Shown: piece after piece, positions 25,884 through 37,465 of the stretch
How the letters are laid out: each line of letters opens with the position of its first letter
Position numbering within the stretch: the stretch's first letter is position 1
Origin: Alphaproteobacteria bacterium
GTDB taxonomy: Bacteria > Pseudomonadota > Alphaproteobacteria > Micropepsales > Micropepsaceae
Assembly: GCA_016783965.1 (NCBI GenBank)
Contig: JADHVO010000008.1
Coordinates: 124,001-188,000, forward strand
DNA: 64,000 bases
Direction of reading: 5' to 3'
Notes under the pieces: generated by a model
The model's database searches: none
Seen by the model: the letters and a program-made list of their open reading frames with translations, nothing else
What the model was told of the DNA's origin: nothing
Made by a program: the position numbers and the translations under genes

Positions 25884-27935
25884 CTACTGCGGCTGGCCGC
25901 CACCCGCGGGACGCTGCGGCAACTGGAGCATCTGGCTCAGCGTCACCGGATTGGTGATCGGCGCGGAGACCTGGCCGCGCTGCACGACATACGCCGTCGG
26001 CTGGCCGTTCTGCATGCCCTTGCCCTGCATCGGGTGGCCGGCCGGGAACGTGTCCTCCGGGGGCACCACCGTCAGGAACCGGTTGGGCAGCGCCCTGCCC
26101 CAAATCGCGTTCACGAGCTCATGCGTTTTGGGATTGGCGAGCGGTCCGACCACCACGAGGTGAAGCTGCGTCATCGCGAACTCGAAGCCCGAATAATAGG
26201 AGCCCATCGAGATGAAGGCGCGCTGCGCTTCTCCGGAAAATGCATTCACCAGCGTGTTAATGCGGTCGGCGTATTGCTGGTCGCCGGTCGCCATCATCAG
26301 GCGCGCAAGGACCTGGATCATCATGCCGTTGGCGGAAGGGCCGTTCTGGTCGAACACCATCCGTGCACGGACGATAAGCGGCTCGGCATCGTCTGAGGTG
26401 TAGAGGTAACCGCCCTGGCCCGCATCCCAGAAGTGCTCGTTGAGCGTGGCGACCCATTTCTGCGCCTGGGTGAGGAAGCGCTTTTCGTGCGTCACCTCGT
26501 GGAGGGCGAGCGCGGCGCGCGCCATGTGCGAATAGTCCTCGGCGAAGCCGCGCGGCCCGCGCTTGCCGCCGATCCAGCTGTGGTGAAGCTTGTCGCCGTC
26601 GCCCAGCACCTTCACCACGTAGTCGAAGGCGGCGATCGCGGCCTGCACCCAGTCCGCGCGCTGCATCGCGGCGCCCGCATTGGCCAGCGCGGTGATCACG
26701 AGGCCATTGGCGTCGGCCAGGATCTTGTCGTCCCGCTTGGGCGGCACGCGCTCCTGCCGCGCTGCGAGCAGCAGGCCACGTTGCTTGGCGAGCAAGGCTT
26801 CGTCGGCATCGGACTGCGGGAACGGCGCCGCCGAGCCCAGGCGCTGGAGGATGTTCTTGCCGAGATAGTTGCCGTCGCGCTGGACGTTGTAGACCGTCTT
26901 GAACTTGGCGACGAAGGTGCCCATCAGCGCCGCGTCGATCTCCGGTTCGGTCCAGAGGTAGTACTTGCCCTCCTCGCCCTCGGAGTCGGCGTCGATGCTG
27001 GCCGCGAAGGCGTCGCCGGTCTTCATGTCGCGCAGCAGGAACTCGACCTGCTCGTTGATGCGCGCGGTGCAGAGCGCGTTGCGGTTGAACTGCCAGATGC
27101 TGGTCATGATGTCGAGGATCGTGCCCTGGTCGTTCAGCTGCTTCTCCCAGTGCGGGATGAGCCAGCGTTCGTCCTGGCAGTAGCGCGCAAAGCCGCCGCC
27201 GATATGGTCCCACAAGCCGCCGAGCAGCATGTTGTCGAGTGCGGTAGAGGCCAGGGTGATGAATTGCGGCATGCCGGTGCGCAGGAAGGCGCGCCACAGG
27301 CAGTCGAGCAGCTGGGCCTGCGGGAATTTCATCTGGCCGATCGCGCCGCCGAAGAAGACGTCGAAGCGCTGGCCGATGCGCACCGCCGCGCTGTCGAGGG
27401 TGCCGGAATCAAGCTGGCCGCGCATGTCGCGGTGCCAGAGATTGTTGAGTTCGCGCACCACACTCTCGGTCGCGGTTTGTACCGTCTCGGGCGTGTTGCG
27501 ATAGGATTCGAGAACGCTGGTCATCACCTGCATTGTCGGCGGCGACATGCCGGCACGCTCTTCCTTCGGGAAGTAGGTGCCGACAACGAACGGAACCTGC
27601 TTCGGCGTGAGGAAAGCGGTGAGCGGCCAGCCGCCGGCGTGGCCCATCAGGTTGGCGGAGGCCTGGTAGATCTGGTCGACGTCGGGACGCTCTTCGCGGT
27701 CGACGAGGATGTTCACGAAGTTCTGGTTCATGAAAGCGGCGATGGCCGGGTCCTGGAAGCTCTCGCGCTGCATCTGGTGGCACCAGTGGCAGGCGGTGTA
27801 GCCGATGCAGAGAAAGATCGGCTTGCCCGAGGTTTCCGCGACCGCGAGCGCCTCGCCGCCCCACGGATGCCAATCGACCGGGTCATCCTTGTGCGCGAGC
27901 AGAAAGGGGCTGGATTCGGCGGCGAGGCGGTTCAT
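25884..27935 (-). CDS. YyaL/DUF255 thioredoxin-domain protein
   Basis: A 683-residue protein of the family of bacterial YyaL and human SPATA20. The N-terminal DUF255 thioredoxin-like domain begins [21 protein letters not shown], with CHWC at residues 49-52 and [13 protein letters not shown]. The rest resembles an (alpha/alpha)6 glycosidase-like barrel ([32 protein letters not shown]). Biochemical function is not established. It is divergent from the small DUF6489-like gene. Confidence 0.93.
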   Translation of the reverse strand: MNRLAAESSPFLLAHKDDPVDWHPWGGEALAVAETSGKPIFLCIGYTACHWCHQMQRESFQDPAIAAFMNQNFVNILVDREERPDVDQIYQASANLMGHAGGWPLTAFLTPKQVPFVVGTYFPKEERAGMSPPTMQVMTSVLESYRNTPETVQTATESVVRELNNLWHRDMRGQLDSGTLDSAAVRIGQRFDVFFGGAIGQMKFPQAQLLDCLWRAFLRTGMPQFITLASTALDNMLLGGLWDHIGGGFARYCQDERWLIPHWEKQLNDQGTILDIMTSIWQFNRNALCTARINEQVEFLLRDMKTGDAFAASIDADSEGEEGKYYLWTEPEIDAALMGTFVAKFKTVYNVQRDGNYLGKNILQRLGSAAPFPQSDADEALLAKQRGLLLAARQERVPPKRDDKILADANGLVITALANAGAAMQRADWVQAAIAAFDYVVKVLGDGDKLHHSWIGGKRGPRGFAEDYSHMARAALALHEVTHEKRFLTQAQKWVATLNEHFWDAGQGGYLYTSDDAEPLIVRARMVFDQNGPSANGMMIQVLARLMMATGDQQYADRINTLVNAFSGEAQRAFISMGSYYSGFEFAMTQLHLVVVGPLANPKTHELVNAIWGRALPNRFLTVVPPEDTFPAGHPMQGKGMQNGQPTAYVVQRGQVSAPITNPVTLSQMLQLPQRPAGGGQPQ

Positions 27936-28071
27936 GGCGTCTTTCCGATGCACGCGGCCATTACGCTCGTCATCGAGCGAGGCCACATTGCTTTTGTTGG
28001 CTTGATCGGGGGAAGCTTCTAGCGGGGGTGCGCGCCGCTCACAAGCGCCCAGAAATTAACGGGTTATTGCG

Positions 28072-28347
28072 ATGAAGATGAACATCCAGATCGACATGAC
28101 GCCCAAGGAGGCTCGCGAATTCCTGGGCCTGCCGGATGTCTCCAAGGCGCAGGAGCGCATGATGGCGGAGATCGAAAAGCGCATGAAAGCGGCGATCGAC
28201 GTGAACGATCCGGAAGCGATGATGCGCGCCTGGATGCCGCTGGGCGGCGCTGGCCTGGAGCAGTTCCAGAAATTCATGTTCGACAGCGCCCGCGCGGTGG
28301 CGAGCGGCATGGCGGGCCGCAAGGACGCGGACAAAGCGAAATCGTGA
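28072..28347 (+). CDS. Small conserved protein, DUF6489-like
   Basis: A 91-residue, helical, Met- and charge-rich protein (MNIQIDMTPKEAREFLGLPDVSKAQERMMAEIEKRM is the N-terminal part, shortened here to its recognisable start MNIQIDMTPKEAREFLGLP). It overlaps the GTG of mnmE by 4 bases. A small gene of this type next to mnmE is common in Alphaproteobacteria; I associate it with DUF6489, function unknown. Confidence 0.7.
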   Translation: MKMNIQIDMTPKEAREFLGLPDVSKAQERMMAEIEKRMKAAIDVNDPEAMMRAWMPLGGAGLEQFQKFMFDSARAVASGMAGRKDADKAKS

Positions 28348-29660
28348 CCGATACGATTTACGCGCTTTCGTCGGCGCCGGGACGCGCCGGCGTGGCGGTG
28401 GTGCGCGTGTCGGGCCCGGGCGCGATGGGGGCCGTTGTTCGCCTTGCTGGCACGGCGCCTGAGCCGCGCAAGGCTGTCGTGCGGGAGCTGCTGGATGACG
28501 CGCGCAAGCCCATCGACCAGGCAATGGTGCTCTGGATGCCGGGGCCTCACAGCTTCACGGGCGAGGACGTGGCCGAATTCCAGGTGCACGGCGGCCGCGC
28601 GACTATCGATGCGTTGCTGAAGGAGATCGGCAAGGCGGAGGATACACGACCAGCGGAGCCCGGTGAGTTCACGCGCCGCGCGGTGGAGAACGGGAAGCTC
28701 GACCTGACGCAGGCCGAAGCGGTGATGGATCTGGTCGACGCGGATACCGAGGCGCAGCGCCGTCAGGCGCTCCGGCAATACGGGGGCGCGCTGGGGCGGC
28801 TTTACGATGGCTGGCGGGACCGGCTGGTGAAAGCGCTGGCGTGGGCCGAGGCCGAAATCGACTTTGCCGACGAGGATTTGCCCGGAGAATTGATCGAGCG
28901 ATCTCAATTGGAAGTAATTGATATAATTGGACAAATTAGCTTACACGTGAACGATGGGCGGCGCGGAGAGGTGATACGCGAAGGCGTGAAACTTGCGGTC
29001 ATCGGGCCGCCCAACGCGGGCAAGAGCTCGCTGATAAACGCCTTGGCGAAACGTGACGTCGCCATCGTGCATGAAACTGCGGGCACGACCCGCGACGTGA
29101 TCGAAGTGGTGCTGGATATCGACGGCGTGCCCGTGGTGGTGATCGACACAGCGGGGCTGCGTGAAACCGGCGATCCGGTGGAGCAGGAGGGCGTACGCCG
29201 CGCTCTGGCCCGCGCGGAGGAAGCGGACGCGATTTTGCTTCTGGTCGACAGTAGCGCCGAGAATCCATTCGCGGGCTTGGCCGACGATGCACGCGACAAG
29301 GCGGCGCTTGTCATCTGGAACAAGTGCGACCTGGCGGGTGAGCGGCCGGCGGGTGAGGATTTGCTGCTGGTTTCGCTCAAGAGCGGGCAGGGCTGGGACA
29401 TGCTGATGCTCGCAGTCTCGAAGATTGTTGCTGCCAAGGCGGATCGCGCGAATGAGGCGCCGGTTATCACCCGTGCCCGCCATCGGCATGCTCTGGAAGA
29501 GGCGGCGGCGGCGCTGCGCCGCTCGTTGGCGGCGCCGGGGCCCGAGCTGTTCGCTGAGGATGTGAGATTGGCAGTGCGGGCTATCGGCCGGATCACGGGC
29601 CGGGTTGATGTCGAGGAGCTGCTCGACGTGGTCTTCCGGGACTTCTGCATCGGCAAATGA
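28344..29660 (+). CDS. mnmE: tRNA modification GTPase MnmE
   Basis: With MnmG it makes the 5-carboxymethylaminomethyl (or related) modification at U34 of certain tRNAs. The 438-residue protein has the N-terminal folate-binding domain (TIYALSSAPGRAGVAVVRVSG), the G1 motif GPPNAGKSS, G3 DTAGLRET, G4 NKCD and the C-terminal CIGK that holds the catalytic Cys. Starts at GTG overlapping the preceding stop. A rare-codon, AT-rich patch lies just before the G domain. Confidence 0.97.
   Translation: MTDTIYALSSAPGRAGVAVVRVSGPGAMGAVVRLAGTAPEPRKAVVRELLDDARKPIDQAMVLWMPGPHSFTGEDVAEFQVHGGRATIDALLKEIGKAEDTRPAEPGEFTRRAVENGKLDLTQAEAVMDLVDADTEAQRRQALRQYGGALGRLYDGWRDRLVKALAWAEAEIDFADEDLPGELIERSQLEVIDIIGQISLHVNDGRRGEVIREGVKLAVIGPPNAGKSSLINALAKRDVAIVHETAGTTRDVIEVVLDIDGVPVVVIDTAGLRETGDPVEQEGVRRALARAEEADAILLLVDSSAENPFAGLADDARDKAALVIWNKCDLAGERPAGEDLLLVSLKSGQGWDMLMLAVSKIVAAKADRANEAPVITRARHRHALEEAAAALRRSLAAPGPELFAEDVRLAVRAIGRITGRVDVEELLDVVFRDFCIGK
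28940..28953. other. Degenerate parS-like sequence inside mnmE
   Basis: CTTACACGTGAACG keeps the CACGTGAA centre of parS but differs at the outer bases (10 of 14 matching the perfect sites in this window). It lies within an AT-rich stretch (28901-28946) of the gene. It may be a weak ParB site or chance. Confidence 0.2.
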
Positions 29661-29685
29661 GCCTCTGCCTCAAGTCGCGGAAAGA

Positions 29686-29701
29686 TGTTTCACGTGAAAC
29701 A
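29686..29701. other. parS: parS centromere site, mnmE-mnmG gap
   Basis: TGTTTCACGTGAAACA, an exact match to the 16-base chromosomal parS consensus; with one flanking base on each side the palindrome is 18 bases. It lies between mnmE and mnmG, 3.3 kb from parB. ParB binds here and spreads to form the segregation complex near the origin. Confidence 0.93.
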
Positions 29702-29748
29702 TGGCGCCACGCTTGAGGCGGAAAGCCCCCTGCCCTAAAGACCCGCAC

Positions 29749-31576
<1,828 letters not shown>

Positions 31577-31602
<26 letters not shown>

Positions 31603-32233
31603 GCCCTTCGGCCCCGAAGAGTTCGCGGCCAGAACCAATGTTTCACGTGAAACATTGGCTCGACTGAAGGCCTATGTCGGCCTGCTGCAAGACTGGAACC
31701 AACACCACAACCTGGTGTCGAAAAACTCGATGGCCGACGTCTGGCGGCGTCATGTCTGGGATTCGGCCCAGCTTGCCCACTATGTTCCAGCGTACGCAAA
31801 AACGTTGGCCGATCTGGGAAGCGGCGCAGGATTTCCGGGTCTGGTGCTGGCGGAACTGCTCCGGGGCAGGGCAGATGTCATCCTCTACGAATCCATCCGC
31901 AAGAAGGCCGATTTTCTGGAGGCCGCCGCCCGGCGCATGGGGCTCAGCGTCGGCATCCGCAACGCGCGGATTGAGGCCGAAGAGCACGCCCCGGTGGATG
32001 TGGTCACGGCCCGCGCGCTGGCTCCTGTCGAGAAGCTGCTCGGCTATGCACAGCAAATGGCGGGAAAACACACGATCTGCCTGTTTCTGAAGGGTCAATC
32101 CCTAGCGGCCGAATTGACCGAGGCCGGTAAATCTTGGAGGATGAAAGCTCTCCAGCACCCGAGCGCGACCGACCCTTCGGGCGTCATTCTGGAGGTCCGG
32201 GAGTTCCGCCATGTCCACCAACCCCGCCGGTAG
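31577..32233 (+). CDS. rsmG: 16S rRNA (guanine527-N7)-methyltransferase RsmG
   Basis: Methylates N7 of G527 in 16S rRNA using SAM. The 218-residue protein has [11 protein letters not shown], the SAM-binding [10 protein letters not shown] and [13 protein letters not shown]. The second parS is embedded in its 5' coding sequence and encodes the peptide NVSRET. It overlaps mnmG upstream and parA downstream (23 bases), forming the tight mnmE-mnmG-rsmG-parA-parB cluster. Confidence 0.97.
31639..31654. other. parS: parS centromere site inside rsmG
   Basis: TGTTTCACGTGAAACA again, with four extra complementary bases on each side (CCAA/TTGG), giving a perfect 24-base palindrome. The site is inside coding sequence, so codons for the rsmG N-terminal region are constrained by ParB binding. 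It is 1.4 kb from parB. Confidence 0.93.
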
Positions 32234-33023
32234 GCCGCGCATCCTCGTCGTCGCCAACCAGAAGGGCGGTGTTGGCAAGACAACCACGGCGATCAACCTG
32301 GGCACCGCGCTGGCCGCAGTCGGCGAACCGACCTTGGTGATTGACCTCGACCCCCAGGGCAATGCGTCGACCGGGCTGGGCATCGCGCGGTCGGAGCGCA
32401 AGCTCACCACCTACGAGATCCTCATGAACGAAGCGACGATCGCCGAGGCGGTGACGCCGACCCGCATCCCTCGCCTGTCCCTGGTGCCGGCCACGGTCGA
32501 CCTGTCGGGCGCCGAGCTCGAGCTGATCGACACGCCGCGACGCAACTTCATCCTGAAGGACGCACTAGCGCAATATTCCGCACACGGAACATCTCCATTT
32601 TCTTACATCCTGATCGATTGCCCGCCGTCGCTCACGCTGCTCACGGTGAACGCGATGGCCGCGGCCGATGCGGTGATCGTGCCGCTGCAATGTGAGTTCT
32701 TCGCGCTCGAAGGTCTGTCGCAGTTGCTGAAGACGATCGACCTGGTGAAGGCGAACCTGAACCCGGAGCTCGAAATCCAGGGCATCGTCCTCACCATGTA
32801 CGACAAACGCAACAAGCTCTCCGAACAGGTCGAGGCCGACGTGCGCGAGAACATGGGCGACAAGGTCTATCGCACCACCATTCCCAGAAACGTGCGTATT
32901 TCCGAGGCTCCGAGCCACGGGCTGCCCGCGTTGGTTTACGATCTGCGCTGCCCGGGCTCACAAGCTTACATCAAGCTCGCCGGTGAACTCATCGCGCGCG
33001 AGCGTCACCAAGTAGCGGCATAA
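32211..33023 (+). CDS. parA: Chromosome partitioning ATPase ParA
   Basis: Dimerises with ATP on the nucleoid and moves ParB-parS complexes. The 270-residue protein has the deviant Walker A KGGVGKTTT, the DLDPQGNASTGLG segment and Walker B YILIDCPPSLTLLTVNA. It overlaps rsmG by 23 bases, and parB starts 2 bases after its stop. Confidence 0.97.
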   Translation: MSTNPAGRPRILVVANQKGGVGKTTTAINLGTALAAVGEPTLVIDLDPQGNASTGLGIARSERKLTTYEILMNEATIAEAVTPTRIPRLSLVPATVDLSGAELELIDTPRRNFILKDALAQYSAHGTSPFSYILIDCPPSLTLLTVNAMAAADAVIVPLQCEFFALEGLSQLLKTIDLVKANLNPELEIQGIVLTMYDKRNKLSEQVEADVRENMGDKVYRTTIPRNVRISEAPSHGLPALVYDLRCPGSQAYIKLAGELIARERHQVAA

Positions 33024-33025
33024 TC

Positions 33026-33886
33026 ATGGCTCCTGAAGAACGTCATCGCGGCCTGGGCCGCGGCCTCTCGGCTCTCATCGGCGAGGAATCGGCGCCGACA
33101 CGCGGCGAGACCGCGCGTGCGACGCACAAGCTGCCGGTCGCATTCCTGAAGCCGAACAAATTCCAGCCGCGCAAGCGCTTCGCCGAAGAAGACCTGCACG
33201 ACCTTGCCGAGTCGGTGAAGGAGAAGGGCGTGCTCCAGCCCATCCTGGTCCGGCCGGTGAAGGGTCAGGCCAACGCCTACGAGATCGTGGCTGGCGAGCG
33301 CCGCTGGCGCGCCGCCCAGATGGCCAAGCTGCATGACGTGCCGGTGGTGGTGAGGGAGATGAGCGACGTCGAGTCGCTCGAGATCGCCATCATCGAGAAC
33401 GTCCAGCGCGCCGACCTGAACGCAATCGAGGAGGCGGCCGCTTATTACGAGCTGATGGACCGCTTCAAATACACACAGGAGCAGGTCGCCAAAGAGGTCG
33501 GCAAGAGCCGCCCCCATATCGCCAATACGCTTCGCCTGCTGACCCTGCCGGAAGGGGTCCGCGCGATGATCCGGGACGGCAAGCTGACCGCCGGCCACGC
33601 TCGCACCCTGATCGGGCGGCACGACGCCGAGGTGCGGGCGAAGGAGATTGTGGAGGGCCTCCTGAGCGTCCGCGAGGCTGAACAGCGTTCGGGAATCCAC
33701 AAATCGTCCAAAAGAAAGGTTGCACTGACCGACCCGAACACGCGGGCGTTAGAAGTCAATGTTTCCAGTGCCTTGGGCTTGAAGGTTCAAGTTATCCACA
33801 AAGGCTCCAAAGGCGGCGAAGTGAGAATCGCTTACAAAACATTGGAGCAGCTCGACGAGATCAACCGCCGTCTGAGCAAACACTGA
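33026..33886 (+). CDS. parB: Chromosome partitioning protein ParB
   Basis: CTP-dependent DNA clamp that loads at parS. The 286-residue protein has the N-terminal GLGRGLSALIGE that stimulates ParA, the CTP-binding box GERRWRAAQ, ENVQRADLNAIEEA, a helix-turn-helix (TQEQVAKEVGKSRPHIANTLRLL) and a C-terminal dimerisation domain. It converges with hisA. Confidence 0.97.
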   Translation: MAPEERHRGLGRGLSALIGEESAPTRGETARATHKLPVAFLKPNKFQPRKRFAEEDLHDLAESVKEKGVLQPILVRPVKGQANAYEIVAGERRWRAAQMAKLHDVPVVVREMSDVESLEIAIIENVQRADLNAIEEAAAYYELMDRFKYTQEQVAKEVGKSRPHIANTLRLLTLPEGVRAMIRDGKLTAGHARTLIGRHDAEVRAKEIVEGLLSVREAEQRSGIHKSSKRKVALTDPNTRALEVNVSSALGLKVQVIHKGSKGGEVRIAYKTLEQLDEINRRLSKH

Positions 33887-33939
33887 TATCCCATTTAACC
33901 CGTTGAATATTAAGGATGATATGACGATTTGGTAAACGG

Positions 33940-34677
33940 CTAAACACCGTTCGCCAATACTAGGGCTTGTACCGGATCGATGCGACCATCATAGAGGGCC
34001 CGACCGATCACCACACCTTCAATGTTCGGTTCCTCGGCTGCTTTCAGCCGCTCAATGTCAGTTATGGAGCCGACGCCGCCAGACGCGATGACTGGGATTT
34101 TTACCGCCCGTGCCAGCGCCGCCGTTGCGGTCACATTCACCCCTTGGAGCAGGCCGTCACCGTCCACGTCGGTGAACAGGATGGCGGCGACTCCGGCGTC
34201 CTCGAACCGGCGGCCCAGATCGGCAGGTGTGAGGTCGGACACCTCGGCCCAGCCCTCGGTCGCAACCCTGCCGCCCACCGCGTCCGCGCCCACCACGACC
34301 CTGCCGGGGTGGGCGCGCGCAGCCTCCTTCACGAAGGCTGGGTTCTTCAGGGCGGCGGTCCCCAGGATCACCCGGGTGATTCCGGCCGCCAGCCACGCAT
34401 CGACCGCCGCCATGTCCCGGATGCCGCCGCCGAGCTGGATGGGCAGGCTGATCGCCTCACGGACGGCGCGAATAGCCTCGCCGTTCACCGACTTGCCGTC
34501 GAATGCGCCGTTCAGGTCGACGCAGTGCAACCATCTGAACCCAGAGCTCTCGAACTTGCGCGCCTGCGCGGCGGGGTCGTCGTTGAACACCGTCGCCTGA
34601 TCCATCAGCCCCTTCTTGAGGCGCACGCAGCGGCCATCTTTCAGGTCAATTGCGGGAAACAGGATCACGGGCGCCAT
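33940..34677 (-). CDS. hisA: ProFAR isomerase HisA
   Basis: Isomerises ProFAR to PRFAR in histidine synthesis. The 245-residue TIM barrel has the first catalytic Asp in [34 protein letters not shown] with the second catalytic Asp and ASGGVGS phosphate-binding loop. The usual GIDARDG is GADAVGG here, a mild departure. It overlaps hisH by 13 bases, but hisF does not follow; the next gene is convergent parB. Confidence 0.94.
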   Translation of the reverse strand: MAPVILFPAIDLKDGRCVRLKKGLMDQATVFNDDPAAQARKFESSGFRWLHCVDLNGAFDGKSVNGEAIRAVREAISLPIQLGGGIRDMAAVDAWLAAGITRVILGTAALKNPAFVKEAARAHPGRVVVGADAVGGRVATEGWAEVSDLTPADLGRRFEDAGVAAILFTDVDGDGLLQGVNVTATAALARAVKIPVIASGGVGSITDIERLKAAEEPNIEGVVIGRALYDGRIDPVQALVLANGV

Positions 34678-35312
34678 TCCAGGAAATTGCCGAGCAGGGT
34701 CAGGCCGAGGGCCTGGCTCTTCTCGGGGTGGAATTGCACGCCGACCAGATTGTCGCGCGCTACCGCCGCGGTCACCGGCCCGCCGTAGTCCGTGCGCGCC
34801 AATACATCGACCTCGCGCGCACAGCTCATTGCAAAGGAGTGCACGAAATAGGCGTTTCCGTTCGCCGGCAGGTTTGTCATTACCCGATGCGCACGCGTGA
34901 TGGCGAGGTCGTTCCAGCCGATTTGCGGGATCTTCAGTCCGGGATCGCTCGGCGTCACCTTCACCACCTCGCCGTCGATCCAGCCCAGGCCCGCATGATC
35001 GCCGAACTCGCGTCCGACGCGCGCCATCAGCTGCATGCCGACGCAGATGCCGAGGAACGGCACGCCGCGCGCGATGACCGCATCGTTCAGCACCGCCACC
35101 ATGCCGGGCACGGCCGACAAGCCGTTCATGCAGTCGGCGAACGCGCCGACGCCCGGCAGCACGATGCGCTCCGCCTTCGCAACGACGCCGGCGTCGGCGG
35201 TGACGATCACGTCCTGGCCGGTGCCGCGCTCGCCCGCGACGCGAGCGAGCGCCTTCTCCGCCGAACGAAGGTTGCCGGAGCCGTAATCCACGATCGCCAC
35301 AACCGGGGGCAT
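34665..35312 (-). CDS. hisH: Imidazole glycerol phosphate synthase glutaminase subunit HisH
   Basis: Class I glutaminase that supplies ammonia to HisF. The 215-residue protein has [15 protein letters not shown], the nucleophile Cys in GICVGMQ, and the His/Glu pair in VQFHPEKSQ. The ATG at 35312 matches family N-termini. HisF must be encoded elsewhere. Confidence 0.96.
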   Translation of the reverse strand: MPPVVAIVDYGSGNLRSAEKALARVAGERGTGQDVIVTADAGVVAKAERIVLPGVGAFADCMNGLSAVPGMVAVLNDAVIARGVPFLGICVGMQLMARVGREFGDHAGLGWIDGEVVKVTPSDPGLKIPQIGWNDLAITRAHRVMTNLPANGNAYFVHSFAMSCAREVDVLARTDYGGPVTAAVARDNLVGVQFHPEKSQALGLTLLGNFLEWRP

Positions 35313-35387
35313 TTGTCGACCTGCACGAGGACGCCGCGCGAACCGCCGCGCTCGCGTCCCTTTAGCGCAAACGCCTTGCAAGTAGAA

Positions 35388-37199
35388 CTAGGGATTGCAG
35401 CCGGAATAGAGCGAGTAGCTCGCCGATGGGCGAAGTCGGACCCCGTTGATGGCCACGTCCCGAAACTCCGGCGCCACAACCTGCATCTTTCCGGCGCGCA
35501 GAGCCTCGACCATGCCGGGGCACGAACTGTTGAAAGTGCCGATCGATCTCCACTTGCCGTCCGGGCGGCGCGCATAGACCGTCGCAGACAGGTAGGCGAC
35601 GTCCCCGTCCGTCAGGATGACCTCGTCGCCCCTGTCGCCGAAGATGTCGGCCAGAAACGCATCGCATTTCGCAGTAGCCTGGGTCAGACAAGACACGACC
35701 ACGTCCTCAGAATGGCTCCAATCCTGGGTCATGAAGCTCGCCGGCAGCGCGCTTCCCCTGGGATAGACCGTGATCGTCTTGGCAAGATCGGCCTTCGCCG
35801 GGGACGGGGGCGAAACGTACGTGCCGGTCAGGGCCTGCTTGATGAGATCGCGTACCTTGGCCGTGTCCTTGCCGAAATCGGCGGTGGCCAACTCAGCCAG
35901 GGCCTGCCGCCCGTAGCGGCCGCCCTCCGCTTGCAGATAATTGAAGTCGAAATGCGAGGGGCTCACCGCCCCACTCCTGAGGCGCGCGACCTGGCTGCTG
36001 ACGGAAAGGCGTGCCGGGTCGGCAATGGGCGTGAAGAGCCCGAGCAGGATGCCCAGCACCAGGAAGGCGGCCGCGACATTCACGCGCGCCAGTAACGCCA
36101 TCCAGACGCCTCCACCGAGCGACAGGAGCGCGGCCGCGGCATAGCCCAGGGCGTAGGCAAGGGCGACGAGCGTGGTAGCAGCCGTCAGCACGCGGTCGGT
36201 CGTCCAGCCATACTGGTCGACGCGCAGCCACAACGCATAGGCCGCGATCAGCACGAACGGCACCAGCACCAGCGCGGCCGCGAACTCCGACCAGCGCATA
36301 ACCGGGGCGCGGTTGTGTTCCGGATCGCCGTCCTGGAACGCGGCGTTGATCAGGATTACCAGTACGCCGGCAGCGGTGAGAAGCAGCCCCGCGGCGCTCT
36401 TGGTTGCCCATAGCGGTTGCAGCCCCGTGAAGGGCAGACTGAGCGTGAAACCAACCGCGATAAGCACCATCAGCGGCAACAGCCAGGAGAGCAGGGTGTG
36501 CGCTACGGTCCGCACGCCCGCGATGAGCCGCGAACGAACGTCGGTGGCATGCAACGCCGCGGCGACGGCCAGCGTGCTGGCGGGGATTGCGAACCACGGC
36601 TTCTCGATCAGGTCCTCGATGAAATGCAGGTTGATCAGGTTGAACAGGAACGCGCCCAGCCACAGCACACCCCAGAACACGCCGACAAACACGGCGGAAA
36701 GCAGGAGCTGGATTTCCAGTTTCCAAGCGACCTCGAAATAGGCGCTGTAGCGCGCCACGTATTTGCGCTCGGCATCCGCGGCGGTGATCAGCGATTGCGC
36801 GATGAACAAGCCGACGATGGTGAAAGCGACCAGCGTGAACGTCATGTCGCCATTGCCGCTCGGCGCCGTGGCGCCGGTCGAATCCCATTGCCGCCATATG
36901 TCGAACCAGCCCAGCAGCGCGAGGATCGCGGCCGCGGCGATTGCCCAAAGGCCCAAGGTAAGCGGCCGCATCGTGCCAACCGCCTGGATGAATAGCAGCG
37001 GCACAAAGACGAACACCATCAGGAGCGGCGCCATCCAGTACGCGTTCGTGGACGGCCAGACATGATGGTCGACGGCGAGATAGATCAGGTAGAGCGCGAC
37101 ACCCTGGACGAAGCCGACGATCAGGCGCGCGCCGCCCAGCGCATTGTGATCCGCCGCCGGCGGCTCATCCGGTGTGACGCCCGTCCCGGTGCTGGTCAT
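35388..37199 (-). CDS. DUF4153-like polytopic membrane protein
   Basis: A 603-residue protein with roughly ten to twelve hydrophobic segments in the first 420 residues and a soluble C-terminal part of ~180 residues (from about FDFNYLQAEGGRYGRQALAEL) with four Cys. The layout, with SAYFEVAWKLEIQLLLSAVFVGVFW, matches DUF4153, whose function is unknown. It lies between hisH and the small membrane gene on the same strand. Confidence 0.8.
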   Translation of the reverse strand: MTSTGTGVTPDEPPAADHNALGGARLIVGFVQGVALYLIYLAVDHHVWPSTNAYWMAPLLMVFVFVPLLFIQAVGTMRPLTLGLWAIAAAAILALLGWFDIWRQWDSTGATAPSGNGDMTFTLVAFTIVGLFIAQSLITAADAERKYVARYSAYFEVAWKLEIQLLLSAVFVGVFWGVLWLGAFLFNLINLHFIEDLIEKPWFAIPASTLAVAAALHATDVRSRLIAGVRTVAHTLLSWLLPLMVLIAVGFTLSLPFTGLQPLWATKSAAGLLLTAAGVLVILINAAFQDGDPEHNRAPVMRWSEFAAALVLVPFVLIAAYALWLRVDQYGWTTDRVLTAATTLVALAYALGYAAAALLSLGGGVWMALLARVNVAAAFLVLGILLGLFTPIADPARLSVSSQVARLRSGAVSPSHFDFNYLQAEGGRYGRQALAELATADFGKDTAKVRDLIKQALTGTYVSPPSPAKADLAKTITVYPRGSALPASFMTQDWSHSEDVVVSCLTQATAKCDAFLADIFGDRGDEVILTDGDVAYLSATVYARRPDGKWRSIGTFNSSCPGMVEALRAGKMQVVAPEFRDVAINGVRLRPSASYSLYSGCNP

Positions 37200-37258
37200 G
37201 ATGCGCGCCCCAAATCCCGCCCGGGATCATAGGCGCAATTGCGGCTGATCTGCGTCGG

Positions 37259-37465
37259 TCAGGTTTGGCGCCAGGCGGCCAACATGACGTTAACGACCAG
37301 TACGGCCAGGCTTCCCAGCAGAAGCACGGCCGCGGCCACGAGCGGCGCGGCAAACCACGCGGCCGCCGCTGCCAGCGCCACGACGGCAAGCGCGCCAAGC
37401 GACAGCCGTGCGTCGCCCGCAAACATGGAAAACAGCTCGGCAAAGACCTCCGCCAGAACGCTCAT
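37259..37465 (-). CDS. Small two-helix membrane protein
   Basis: A 68-residue protein starting MSVLAEVFAELFSMF with two Ala/Val-rich transmembrane segments and a WRQT end. Its ATG overlaps the stop of the upstream COG4280-like gene by 4 bases, implying a functional link. Not recognised. Confidence 0.6.
   Translation of the reverse strand: MSVLAEVFAELFSMFAGDARLSLGALAVVALAAAAAWFAAPLVAAAVLLLGSLAVLVVNVMLAAWRQT

Noticed and set aside
22409..27935. Recently acquired island
   Set aside because: Codon and base use look like the neighbours and no integrase, att-like repeat or tRNA borders the block; kept only as a low-interest synteny note.
25884..28022. Long plus-strand open frame of over 500 codons opposite the YyaL/DUF255 gene
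   Set aside because: It mirrors a well-supported gene; its translation is Arg/His/Val-rich without domains, as expected from antisense of GC-rich coding sequence.
33935..33951. AACGG/CCGTT hairpin between parB and hisA as a terminator
   Set aside because: Short stem that overlaps the end of hisA and has no T-run.
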